DNA of 64,000 nucleotides. Origin: Bacteroidia bacterium (GTDB lineage Bacteria > Bacteroidota > Bacteroidia > J057). Both the position numbers and the translations under genes were made by a program. Position 1 is the first letter of the stretch; each line of letters begins with the position of its first letter. Location: the NCBI GenBank assembly GCA_030430205.1, contig JAUIGE010000033.1:1-64000 (forward strand), read 5' to 3'. Positions 54,598 to 61,940 of this stretch are shown here, piece after piece. The notes beneath the pieces are model-generated. The model was not told where the DNA came from. It did no database searches and worked only from the letters and a program-made list of their open reading frames with translations.

Positions 54598-54680
54598 AGC
54601 TCTAACACAGGGCTATGGGCGAGAGGGACCGGCCTTCGGCCATGGCCCCTCCCTCCCATAGCCGTGCCGTTATGTCGCTT
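54598..54680 (+). other. attC-like (integron cassette) or other imperfect palindrome
   Basis: CTCTAAC (54600-54606) and GTTATGT (54670-54676) resemble the R'' and R' core sites, each with one mismatch to RYYYAAC and GTTRRRY. Between them GGCTATGGG pairs exactly with CCCATAGCC, and the interior (GACCGGCC TTC GGCCATGG) folds further. It follows the TIR-like stop by a few bases and abuts a toxin-antitoxin gene, as in cassette arrays. No integrase is visible. Confidence 0.4.
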
Positions 54681-54734
54681 CTAAAAAATAAACACATCTC
54701 AGCTAGAATTCGTAATTTGTCAATAAAAAAAAAG

Positions 54735-54932
54735 ATGGTAAATGTAGTATTTTCAGGTGAGTCAGAATCAGACATTAAGTTGCTGATTCAGTTTGCTCAA
54801 AAAATAGGAATTAAGACCAAAGTCTTAAACTCTGAGGAGTTGGAAGATTTGGGTCTGGGATTGGCCATGGAACAAGGAAAGTCAGGCGAATTAATCGACA
54901 CACAAGCCTTTTTAAAGAAAATGAAAAAATGA
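54735..54932 (+). CDS. Antitoxin of a RelE/ParE-type module
   Basis: 65 aa from ATG 54735 (MVNVVFSGESESDIKLLIQF); ATG 54672 in the same frame is possible but falls in the attC-like site. The short beta start, central helix and tail LEDLGLGLAMEQGKSGELID match the small antitoxins preceding RelE/ParE toxins in Bacteroidota. Its stop overlaps the toxin start as ATGA (54929-54932), the usual coupling. The toxin is broken, so the antitoxin is now probably unpaired. Confidence 0.7.
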   Translation: MVNVVFSGESESDIKLLIQFAQKIGIKTKVLNSEELEDLGLGLAMEQGKSGELIDTQAFLKKMKK

Positions 54933-55237
54933 TCGTTCAAATTGACAAGTCCTTTGATAAAGATGTTTCTAAAGTAAAAAATGCCTCCATTCGTAAGAAA
55001 ATAGCTGCTGTAATAGAACAAGTAATGGCAGCAAAAAATAAGGAAGAAATCCTTCAGCTCAAGAAAATTCAAGGTTATGAAACCTATTACAGGATACGTG
55101 TTGGGGATTAAAGGATAGGACTTGAAATTATTGAAAAAGAAGAAGAGTCAAATGAAAAGGAAGACGCTCAAGATCCTGATGGAGATATAGCCTATTTTAT
55201 CAGATTTCTGCATAGAAAAGATATTTATAAATACTTC
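54929..55237 (+). pseudogene. RelE/ParE-type toxin inactivated by a nonsense codon
   Basis: Begins MIVQIDKSFDKDVSKVKNAS and reaches YETYYRIRVGD, where TAA (55109-55111) stands at the place of the family's tyrosine (GDYRIG). The same frame continues RIGLEIIEKEEESNEKED and ends FIRFLHRKDIYKYF, the typical toxin C-terminus with the catalytic-face basic residues. The only lesion is one base in one codon, so the loss is recent. The frame stays open to 55354 beyond the expected end, suggesting the original stop has also been replaced. Confidence 0.75.
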
Positions 55238-55668
55238 TACCCGCCCAACTGCCCACCAGGAGGCGTTAGAATAGGCAGGCGTCTCGCCGGCCGTTACTAT
55301 TCCTACCTCACCAAATCGTCGCATCCCTACTCCCCCTCCACCGAAATCCTATAAACATCCCTCAACATCTCATAAGACAACTATTGTTAGTGTAAGTACC
55401 CCTGCACGCTCCCATCTTCATCAATTTCCGGCATGTGCAGGCATCCTGTTTTCAGAGATGCGGATTGGGGAATTTTCCTTTTTCCGTAGGGGAAAAATTG
55501 GGATATTGGGGGTTCAGGCTTTGAACCGGGCCTGTGAATTTTGGAATGTGTATTGGGCGATGGGTTGGTTGCTATGATGTCAGCTTTCATTGCCAAAAGA
55601 GGTCAATTCAATAAAAAGCATCCTGGCAGAAATCTATTTCGAAAAACCAAACTTTGACTGAGTCATTT
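55238..55668. other. Degraded stretch between toxin remnant and VOC gene
   Basis: About 430 bp with no intact gene. Short minus-strand open pieces read like ends of proteins (for example KTGCLHMPEIDEDGSVQGYL at about 55390-55450), but I cannot match them to a family. Confidence 0.35.
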
Positions 55669-55944
55669 ATGGATTTTAACAGATTAGTTCCTAATGTCTA
55701 CTATCAAAATATTAATGACGGTCTCAGGCTTTTTGTCGATTGTCTTGGATTTAGAATTGGACATGAGGAATTGACTTCAAAAGAACCATTTTGTGTAATC
55801 GAAAGTAAGGCGTTCCATCTCATGCTTTTCGAACACGAAGAATTGGCCAAGGAACATCAACCCGAGTTTAGGCTTCGGACAATGCGAGCCCGGGGCTACT
55901 TTCGACTCACAACAAATTTGGCTATTTTTAACACCTATCTTTAA
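55669..55944 (+). pseudogene. Truncated VOC (glyoxalase-like) gene
   Basis: From ATG 55669: MDFNRLVPNVYYQNINDGLR, FVDCLGFRIGHEEL, CVIESKAFHLMLFEHEE. This is the first beta-alpha-beta-beta half of a vicinal-oxygen-chelate protein. After HQPEFRLRT the sequence turns to MRARGYFRLTTNLAIFNTYL, unlike the family, and ends at 91 aa where members have about 125-140. A deletion or recombination probably replaced the second half. The position is just before the AraC/HMA regulator. Confidence 0.6.
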
Positions 55945-55990
55945 CCTGTCTGTATTACAGTCCGATTAATAGGGGGCCAGACCCGTGACA

Positions 55991-56551
55991 ATGAAAATTT
56001 ACATCAAAAATATGGTTTGCAGTCGTTGCAAAATGGTAGTGAAATCCGAATTGGAAAAATTGGGACTTCAGCCTGTTTCGGTAGAATTGGGCGAAGTAGA
56101 AATAAAGGAAAACAACATTGACCATATAAAAGCGGACTTGTTATACAATCTTCAATCGTTGGGTTTTGACCTCATTGATGACAAAAAGAGCAAGACCATT
56201 GAAAAAATAAAGAATTTTATCATTGATTTGGTGCAAAACAAAAACAATCAAATCAACATCAATTTATCCGACTATCTGGCTCAACAACTAACGCAGGATT
56301 ACAGCACCCTGAGCAACCTTTTTTCCGAAGTGGAAGGCATTACCATTGAAAAATATTTCATCAATCAGAAAATAGAAAAAGTAAAAGAACTTTTAATGTA
56401 TGATGAAATGACTTTAAGCGAAATTGCCTTTTTGCTGAATTACAGCAGTGTAGCACATTTGAGCAATCAATTCAAAAAAGTAACAGGTTTTTCGCCAAGC
56501 TACTTCAAACAACTGAAAGACAAAAAACGCAAGCAAATTGAAGATTTATAA
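55991..56551 (+). CDS. AraC-family regulator with N-terminal HMA-like domain
   Basis: 186 aa from ATG 55991 (MKIYIKNMVCSRCKMVVKSE); GTG 55985 is less likely. The N-terminal ~65 residues form a heavy-metal-associated-like domain with C10-x-x-C13. The C-terminal AraC HTH has EVEGITIEKYFINQKIEKVK, the helix MTLSEIAFLLNYSSVAHLSN and FKKVTGFSPSYFKQLK. It is probably metal-responsive. In Bacteroidota this combination usually stands beside an HMA-containing metal transporter; here the neighbour is an HMA-oxidoreductase fusion. Confidence 0.85.
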   Translation: MKIYIKNMVCSRCKMVVKSELEKLGLQPVSVELGEVEIKENNIDHIKADLLYNLQSLGFDLIDDKKSKTIEKIKNFIIDLVQNKNNQININLSDYLAQQLTQDYSTLSNLFSEVEGITIEKYFINQKIEKVKELLMYDEMTLSEIAFLLNYSSVAHLSNQFKKVTGFSPSYFKQLKDKKRKQIEDL

Positions 56552-56575
56552 ATCTTGCAACTCTTTTCCAAAATA

Positions 56576-56611
56576 TTGTAAGAAGCGCGCAAACATTCCT
56601 GCTGACCTTTG
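56576..56611 (+). promoter_or_regulatory. Candidate promoter for the HMA-oxidoreductase gene
   Basis: TTG at 56576-56578 and GACCTTTG at 56604-56611 (one mismatch to TAnnTTTG) with a long 25-nt spacer, 22 bp before the start codon. Weak. Confidence 0.25.
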
Positions 56612-56632
56612 TACCATAAAAATTTATTAAAA

Positions 56633-57817
56633 ATGGTACACAAATATCAGATAACAGGCATGACCTGTACAAGTTGCGAAGCAATAGTAAAATCAGCTTT
56701 GCTGATGGTTAATAACGTCACGGCAGTTGACGTTTCAAAGGCGGACAATTCGGCAACGATTACGATGGAAAAACACATTGCATTGTCCGCGCTTCAAAAG
56801 GCATTGAACAGCAAATACCAAATTTCTGCCATTTATCACAGCGAGACGTTTGAACAAACCAAATCGTGGTTTACAACCGAAAAAACAACTAAAATGAAAG
56901 CAGTTACCTACACCCAATACGGCCCACCAGGTGTTTTGAATGTGGTGGATATTGAAAAACCAACGCCTAAAAGCAACGAAGTACTGGTGAAAATTCATGC
57001 AACTACTGTTACTTCGGGTGATACCCGCTTGCGCAGCTCAGATTTCCCTCCTGTTGCCTGGCTTTTTGTCCGACTGATGTACGGTCTCTTCAAACCCAAA
57101 AAGGAAATACTAGGACATGAATTTTCAGGAATTGTGGAAGCCGTTGGCAAAGATGTTACCAGCTATAAAGTGGGCGATGAGGTTGTTGGTACGCCAACCA
57201 CGCTCACCTCTGGGTCCTATACCGAGTATCTATGTATTCCCGAAAACAGAAAGAAAGGGGTATTGGCGTTAAAACCTAAAACGCTAAGCATGAATGAGGC
57301 CGCAGCCCTGCCCGTTGGAGGAATGACAGCTTTATTCCTGCTGCAAAAGGCAAAACTAAATACAGGTCAAAATGTATTGATCTATGGCGCCTCAGGAAGC
57401 GTTGGAAGCTCTGCTATTCAACTTGCTAAAGCGAAGGGAGCCTCGGTAACAGCGGTATGTAGCAGTTCCAATTTCGACATGGTAAAATCTCTGGGAGCAG
57501 ATGCTACTATAGACTATAAGCGTCAGGATTATTCTTTGCTCGATCAAAAATTTGATATCGTTTTTGATGCGGTTGGGAAAACCTCAAAATCAAAAGCCAA
57601 AAAAATTCTAAAAAAAGAAGGTCGCTTTGCCTCGGTCGCGGCTCTCACCAGCCCAGGTCAGGAGCACCTGGAGGAATTATGCAAACTTGCGGACGAAGGA
57701 AAACTCAAACCATTTATCAACAAAACCTTTCCCCTGTCAGGCATAGTTGAAGCTCATGAATATGTTGACAAAGGACGAAAAAGAGGGAATGTGGTGATCG
57801 AAATAGTCAAACAATGA
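56633..57817 (+). CDS. Fusion of an HMA domain to a medium-chain zinc-free oxidoreductase
   Basis: 394 aa from ATG 56633. Residues 1-75 are an HMA domain (MVHKYQITGMTCTSCEAIVK, C12-x-x-C15), followed by a short linker HSETFEQTKSWFTTEKTTK. From M88 (ATG 56894) the chain is a complete quinone-oxidoreductase-like MDR protein: MKAVTYTQYGPPGVLNVVDI, GHEFSGIVEAVGKDVTSYKV, NAD(P)H site IYGASGSVGSSAIQLAKAKG, DATIDYKRQD, to VVIEIVKQ. The usual partner of this HMA domain in Bacteroidota is a membrane transporter, so recombination may have replaced the transporter half with an oxidoreductase. A real two-domain protein or a separate start at 56894 are both possible. Confidence 0.8.
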   Translation: MVHKYQITGMTCTSCEAIVKSALLMVNNVTAVDVSKADNSATITMEKHIALSALQKALNSKYQISAIYHSETFEQTKSWFTTEKTTKMKAVTYTQYGPPGVLNVVDIEKPTPKSNEVLVKIHATTVTSGDTRLRSSDFPPVAWLFVRLMYGLFKPKKEILGHEFSGIVEAVGKDVTSYKVGDEVVGTPTTLTSGSYTEYLCIPENRKKGVLALKPKTLSMNEAAALPVGGMTALFLLQKAKLNTGQNVLIYGASGSVGSSAIQLAKAKGASVTAVCSSSNFDMVKSLGADATIDYKRQDYSLLDQKFDIVFDAVGKTSKSKAKKILKKEGRFASVAALTSPGQEHLEELCKLADEGKLKPFINKTFPLSGIVEAHEYVDKGRKRGNVVIEIVKQ

Positions 57818-57853
57818 CCCTTGACTTCATCAAAACCAGACAAAAAAGAAATC

Positions 57854-58582
57854 ATGGAAATAGTAATATACATATACAATGGAATGACAATGCTTGATGC
57901 AATCGGGCCCTATGAAATTCTGAGAAACTTAAGAGATGTAAACATCAGGTTTGTTGCCAGGAAAAAAGGAGAAATAACAGCTGATAGCCATTTTGTCCAT
58001 CTGAATGCCAAATATGAAATCGATGAAATCCAAAAAGCAGATATTTTATTAATTCCAGGTTCTACCGTTGGATTTATCCGGGAAGTGAAAGACAAAAAAG
58101 TTTTAAATTGGATAAAGAAAATAAACGAGACCACTCATAAAACGGTAGCTGTTTGCACAGGCTCAATCATTTTAAGTGCAACAGGACTTTTAGAAGGTAA
58201 GAAAGCAACCTCACATTGGAAACCAATAGAAATGTTATCAAAATTTGGAGCAATTCCGACGAGAGAACGAATCGTTGAAGAAGGAAAGTTTATTACTTCG
58301 GCAGGAGTTTCTGCCGGAATTGACATGGCTTTATACCTCGCCAACACATTGAAAGGTGAAAAAGAAGCAAAAGCTGCTCAATTGGTAATAGAATATGACC
58401 CAAATCCTATGTTTCAATCGGGGAACTTTTCAACCGCAGAATCTGAAATAATTAAATTTGCAGAAAAGATGTTGATGAAAGACGCAAAAAAAGACTTATC
58501 ACTTTGGGAAATGATTAAAAACTATTTCAGTACAGGACAATTTTTCAGGAAAGTCCCCCAAAGTCCCGAAGGGACGCTTTAA
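57854..58582 (+). CDS. DJ-1/PfpI family protein
   Basis: 242 aa from ATG 57854 (MEIVIYIYNGMTMLDAIGPY). Nucleophile elbow VAVCTGS with C101, the conserved acidic residue in LDAIGPYE near the start, and SAGVSAGIDMALYLA in the later part; this resembles isonitrile-hydratase-like or intracellular-protease-like subgroups. The last ~18 codons (TGQFFRKVPQSPEGTL) lie inside the palindromic element at 58529, so the native C-terminus was probably replaced. It follows the oxidoreductase gene by 36 bp. Confidence 0.82.
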   Translation: MEIVIYIYNGMTMLDAIGPYEILRNLRDVNIRFVARKKGEITADSHFVHLNAKYEIDEIQKADILLIPGSTVGFIREVKDKKVLNWIKKINETTHKTVAVCTGSIILSATGLLEGKKATSHWKPIEMLSKFGAIPTRERIVEEGKFITSAGVSAGIDMALYLANTLKGEKEAKAAQLVIEYDPNPMFQSGNFSTAESEIIKFAEKMLMKDAKKDLSLWEMIKNYFSTGQFFRKVPQSPEGTL

Positions 58583-58788
58583 TATAGCATGGGGCGAAGC
58601 CCCATGAAGGTAAATGCCCCCAATAGAAGTCCTGAAAGGACGCCATACCTAATATATCGCCCTTCCAGGGCTTTAAGGCCTGGTGTGAATGCCCGAATGA
58701 TCGGGCTTTTCCCGATCATAGCATATGGCGTCCCTTCGGGACTTTGGGGATGTTCATCATTCATGCGTTTCATTTTTTGTCCTGTACT
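58529..58788. mobile_element. 260-bp palindromic MITE-like element
   Basis: Outer inverted repeats AGTACAGGACAA (58529-58540) and TTGTCCTGTACT (58777-58788). Inner perfect 21-bp inverted repeats lie at 58556-58576 and 58729-58749 (CCCCAAAGTCCCGAAGGG... / ...CCCTTCGGGACTTTGGGG). Between them are further hairpins such as ATGGGGCGAAGCCCCAT. There is no transposase ORF. It enters the 3' end of the DJ-1 gene. Confidence 0.7.
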
Positions 58789-58816
58789 AAGAAAAACTAT
58801 AACACATTGAAGTGAT

Positions 58817-59031
58817 TTAACGTTTTTTGGCATTTAAAAGGAACTGCGGTATCCTTGTAGAAAACACTACTAATCAACAAGTTACCGCAGTTATGATCGA
58901 AATCTTATGTAAAGATATGATTCAACGTCATATTGTCCAATATTTGAGTCAAGGGAGTTGTGGCCCAGAGTGCCAGGCCGAAATATGGGAGATAGTTAAT
59001 TCTACTTTGTCAAGTTAGAAAAAAACGTTAA
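58817..59031. mobile_element. 215-bp unit with 12-bp terminal inverted repeats
   Basis: TTAACGTTTTTT (58817-58828) and AAAAAACGTTAA (59020-59031) are exact inverted repeats. A second internal pair is AACTGCGGTA (58842-58851) / TACCGCAGTT (58883-58892). A 41-codon ORF (ATG 58893 to stop 59018, MIEILCKDMIQRHIVQYLSQ...) lies inside; its product is not recognised. It lies next to the IS701-like remnant, so it may be its end or an independent MITE. Confidence 0.5.
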
Positions 59032-59036
59032 TTTTT

Positions 59037-59570
59037 GTGTATGTCTTAGCTGAACACCTTGGTGGTGATCTCTTCTCTCATGTTGAGAGCTACTGCCATT
59101 TGCTACGTAGTAAAACCCGTTTCTATACAGAACAGAGCTACCATTATCTTTGTGGTTTATTTCAGAGTGAGAAGCGAAATATTGAGAAAATGAGTGAAGA
59201 GGTAGCAGAAAGCGACTTACAACGGATGCATCACTTCATAAGTGAATCTCCGTGGGAGTGGCAACCTCTATTTAGCCAAATATCCCAAGAAGCGTATATC
59301 GATTTAAGTACGCCCCAAGGCCCTTTAGGCCTAATTATTGACGAAAGTGGTTGGGCCAAGCAGGGCCGCCATTCTGTTGGGGTAGCTCGTCAATACTTAG
59401 GTCGTCTTGCCAATAATCCTCAATCCGCCCCGCAAACCAAGCATCCTCTTAGAATTGACAGGCCTTCTGCCTCAGCAAGAATTAAGTTGTATGCCCAATT
59501 CAGAATCTTCGGAGAGAATAATTTAGAGGCTCTAAAGAGGGTTAGGAACATCAGCCAAACGACGTTTTAA
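59037..59570 (+). pseudogene. IS701-like transposase, N-terminal remnant
   Basis: 177 codons. QSYHYLCGLFQSEKRNIEKM, LQRMHHFISESPWEW, and GLIIDESGWAKQGRHSVGVA RQYLGRLAN match the N-terminal half of IS701/IS4-type DDE transposases and include the first catalytic Asp (IIDESG). After LGRLANN the sequence is unlike the family and ends without the second Asp and Glu. No ATG is present; the first usable codon is GTG 59037. An inactive, 3'-truncated element. Confidence 0.7.
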
Positions 59571-59723
59571 GTGAGTTCTTGAATTGTTAAGTCGAATTAA
59601 AACGGGGTTTCATTCTTCTATTTTTAAGTTTTGTATAAAACCAATATCTAAATTGTACACCTACAATTGCCTATACAGTCATTGTAACGAGGCACCGAAA
59701 CCATAATAAAAATCGAACAAAAG

Positions 59724-60131
59724 ATGAAACACAAACAAAGCGATACAGACACATTACTTCTTAAAGCAGGGGAAGGTAGGGTTTATAATTGCGGTGCAAT
59801 GACAGCAGTTTTCAAAGCAGATGAAAATGAGACTGCCGACAAATACAGCATTTCGGAATGGTGGCTTGAACCAAACTCTGACGGGCCTGGTCCACATCAA
59901 CACGCGGAGAATGACGAAGTGTTTTACGGTATTGAAGGAACTGCCTCAATACTTGTTGGGAGCAACTGGATCGATGTTGAAAAAGGAACTTTTTTAAGAA
60001 TCCCCGCAAAAACCATTCACGACTTTGCAAACAGGACAAATGAAAAATGCGGACTCCTTAACTTCTTTATTCCGGGTGGATTTGAGAGAAATATGCCTTC
60101 TATTGTAAAATGGTTTGAAGACAACAAATAA
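59724..60131 (+). CDS. Cupin-domain protein
   Basis: 135 aa. Cupin motif 1 GPGPHQHAENDEVFYGIEGT (two His and Glu as metal ligands) and motif 2 IPAKTIHDFANRTNEKC (His). It is a single small barrel; the natural substrate cannot be inferred. Start ATG 59724. It stands alone between transposon remnants and an unknown gene; codon use is AT-rich. Confidence 0.85.
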   Translation: MKHKQSDTDTLLLKAGEGRVYNCGAMTAVFKADENETADKYSISEWWLEPNSDGPGPHQHAENDEVFYGIEGTASILVGSNWIDVEKGTFLRIPAKTIHDFANRTNEKCGLLNFFIPGGFERNMPSIVKWFEDNK

Positions 60132-60258
60132 TAACAGAAAAACTTTGCTGACAATATTGGGTCGATTGGAACACAAGTCAGGAAGGAATAAAAACGAAGC
60201 ACCAATGAGGAGCCAAGGGAAGAGGACCCGCACACCCCACAATAGCAGCAAGTAAAAT

Positions 60259-60942
60259 ATGCCAGATGTAATTCAAATATTGAAATCGGTCGAGAGAATA
60301 AAGAAACCCGACTACTCGACAGAGGCCCGACAACTTCCTGGCCCATGGGGAGACAGTTTCGTTTCCAGGACAGGTTTCCTGGAAGACCATACTTTGTTTC
60401 TGCCGACTGACACGAAACATGAGCCTGACCTAAAAACTGCTGACCTGGTAATCATTCAAGACATTAACGGTTTTGACCCCTTCCTTGTAGAAAAGTCCTG
60501 GGACAAGACAACTCTCCCCGAATGGTTTAAAGACAGCAGAAAAAGCTATGTGCTTTCTACAAATCGGCAACTTATCTGCTTCAACCGTCCTTCAAAACCC
60601 AGGGCTTTCGAAATCTTCAAAATAGAAAAAAACAAATCCGGCACCTTTGACCTTCATTTAAACTATACAGCTAACGAATTTCATATCGGTATTCCAAAGC
60701 GAGATGACCACAAAATAGCTGAGCTCAAACTACACAAGCCCATTAGGTACAAAGTGAATGGAAAATCAGACTTTACCATGACGGGGAGAAAACAACGGAC
60801 TTTTGTAGAATACGACTACATAATTGAATACCTGGGGCAGGCTGACAAAATAGAATTCAGAGACTTGAATAAAATCGAGAAAACGAAGACTATACCAATT
60901 GACAACTACAAACTCGTTGACGAGAGAAAAATATTAAAATGA
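60259..60942 (+). CDS. Hypothetical protein
   Basis: 227 aa, no signal peptide, no membrane segment. N-terminal half: MPDVIQILKSVERIKKPDYS, RQLPGPWGDSFVSRTGFLED, VIIQDINGFDPFLVEKSW. C-terminal half is beta-rich (KSGTFDLHLNYTANEFHIGI, KPIRYKVNGKSDFTMTGRKQ). I do not recognise the family. The ATG at 60259 is preceded by an A-rich stretch that could hold a weak ribosome site. Likely part of the acquired region. Confidence 0.5.
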   Translation: MPDVIQILKSVERIKKPDYSTEARQLPGPWGDSFVSRTGFLEDHTLFLPTDTKHEPDLKTADLVIIQDINGFDPFLVEKSWDKTTLPEWFKDSRKSYVLSTNRQLICFNRPSKPRAFEIFKIEKNKSGTFDLHLNYTANEFHIGIPKRDDHKIAELKLHKPIRYKVNGKSDFTMTGRKQRTFVEYDYIIEYLGQADKIEFRDLNKIEKTKTIPIDNYKLVDERKILK

Positions 60943-61249
60943 AAAAACGACCTTCCTTTTTCCCAGCCTGTGTCGATTATTTAACGGAAAAATGGCCGGT
61001 ATGACGCCACAAAAAAATGGCCGGCACTTCTCCCAAAGGCCAGCGAAAAACTTTGCCGTTTGTTGGATTTTGGGGATATTTAAGTTCAGACTAAAGGCCT
61101 AATGGAAAACATCCTTTCCCCATAAAATTTGTTACAAACAAAGCCATTGATGACGAAAATACGGAATGCTCATCTGATGAAGACCCAAATATGACATATA
61201 TTCATGCCTCACTTGTTGCGGCAATAAACAAGATAAGCCAGTTTGAATA
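60943..61249. other. Intergenic region with repeat copy and a coding remnant
   Basis: Contains two copies of AAAAATGGCCGG about 25 bp apart (60987-61025) and the right 51-bp repeat at 61091-61141. From 61131 a 39-codon open fragment (VTNKAIDDENTECSSDEDPN ... LVAAINKISQFE) ends at TAA 61248-61250, whose last base starts the next gene (TAATG). The fragment looks like the end of a lost upstream cistron. Confidence 0.4.
61091..61141 (+). repeat. 51-bp direct repeat, right copy
   Basis: CTAAAGGCCTAATGGAAAAC..., aligned to 53173-53223 with about 40 of 51 identical positions and in the same orientation. Confidence 0.5.
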
Positions 61250-61732
61250 ATGTATAAATTCAATGCTATATTAGAAATAATAGTTGGAAATCCATTTGTC
61301 TTTATTCCTTCCGAAATACTCGATGAGGTATTTCGGAAGGCAAATAAACGAAAAGGATATATTCCAGTCAAAGGAACAATCAACGGTAAATCTTATCAGC
61401 AAACCTTGGTGAAATACAGCGGCGATTGGAGGTTATACGTCAACATGGAAATGCTTAAAAATTCACCAAAGAGAATCGGAGAAGAAATTGAAGTAGGAAT
61501 CGAATTTGACCCGAGCGATAGAACAATTGAACCTCATCCAAAATTGACTAAAGCATTATCTGAAAATAAAGAAGCAAAAGAGGTCTTCGATGAACTATCA
61601 CCATCAAGGCAAAAGGAAATTGTCCGTTACATTTCACATTTAAAATCAGAAAAGAGCATTGATAAAAATGTAACAAGGGCGATTCATTTTCTACTTGGCA
61701 AAGAAAGATTTGTAGGTAGAGACAAACCATAA
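61250..61732 (+). CDS. DUF1905/YdeI-like protein
   Basis: 160 aa. N-terminal DUF1905 domain (YKFNAILEIIVGNPFVFIPS, GYIPVKGTINGKSYQQTLVK, RLYVNMEMLKNSPKRIGEEI) and C-terminal YdeI/OmpD-associated helical part (FDELSPSRQKEIVRYISHLK ... NVTRAIHFLLGKERFVG). Family members have been linked to tolerance of stress or bacteriocins, without a fixed mechanism. ATG 61250 overlaps the preceding TAA as TAATG, so it was once the second gene of an operon. Confidence 0.8.
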   Translation: MYKFNAILEIIVGNPFVFIPSEILDEVFRKANKRKGYIPVKGTINGKSYQQTLVKYSGDWRLYVNMEMLKNSPKRIGEEIEVGIEFDPSDRTIEPHPKLTKALSENKEAKEVFDELSPSRQKEIVRYISHLKSEKSIDKNVTRAIHFLLGKERFVGRDKP

Positions 61733-61940
61733 AAAAAAGAAAACTGTGCCCAATAAAACACACAACGGTCATGTCGGCTAAACGCGGGGTTTTTATAGAA
61801 TCCAGCCAAAATCCAACGCTAAGGAATTCAGTCGAGTGATTTATCTGCCGGTGCCTTTCCCTTTTTCATCGTTTTCAAGGGGTTATTAACTCATTAGTGA
61901 GTTAGAAAAAACGGAGATTTTTTCTACCCAGGAATATGCC

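Noticed and set aside
55387-55596. 69-codon minus-strand ORF ending DGSVQGYLH
   Set aside because: Part of it reads like a protein end, but no family, no promoter and a degraded surrounding. Noted only as part of the decayed stretch.
58579-58833. ORFs of 73-84 codons on both strands across the palindromic element
   Set aside because: They simply translate the inverted repeats; the products are mirror-like and typical of spurious calls in such elements.
61740-61850. A second attC-like site near CACAACGGTCATGTCGGCTAAACG
   Set aside because: Core-site triplets can be found, but no convincing paired palindrome.
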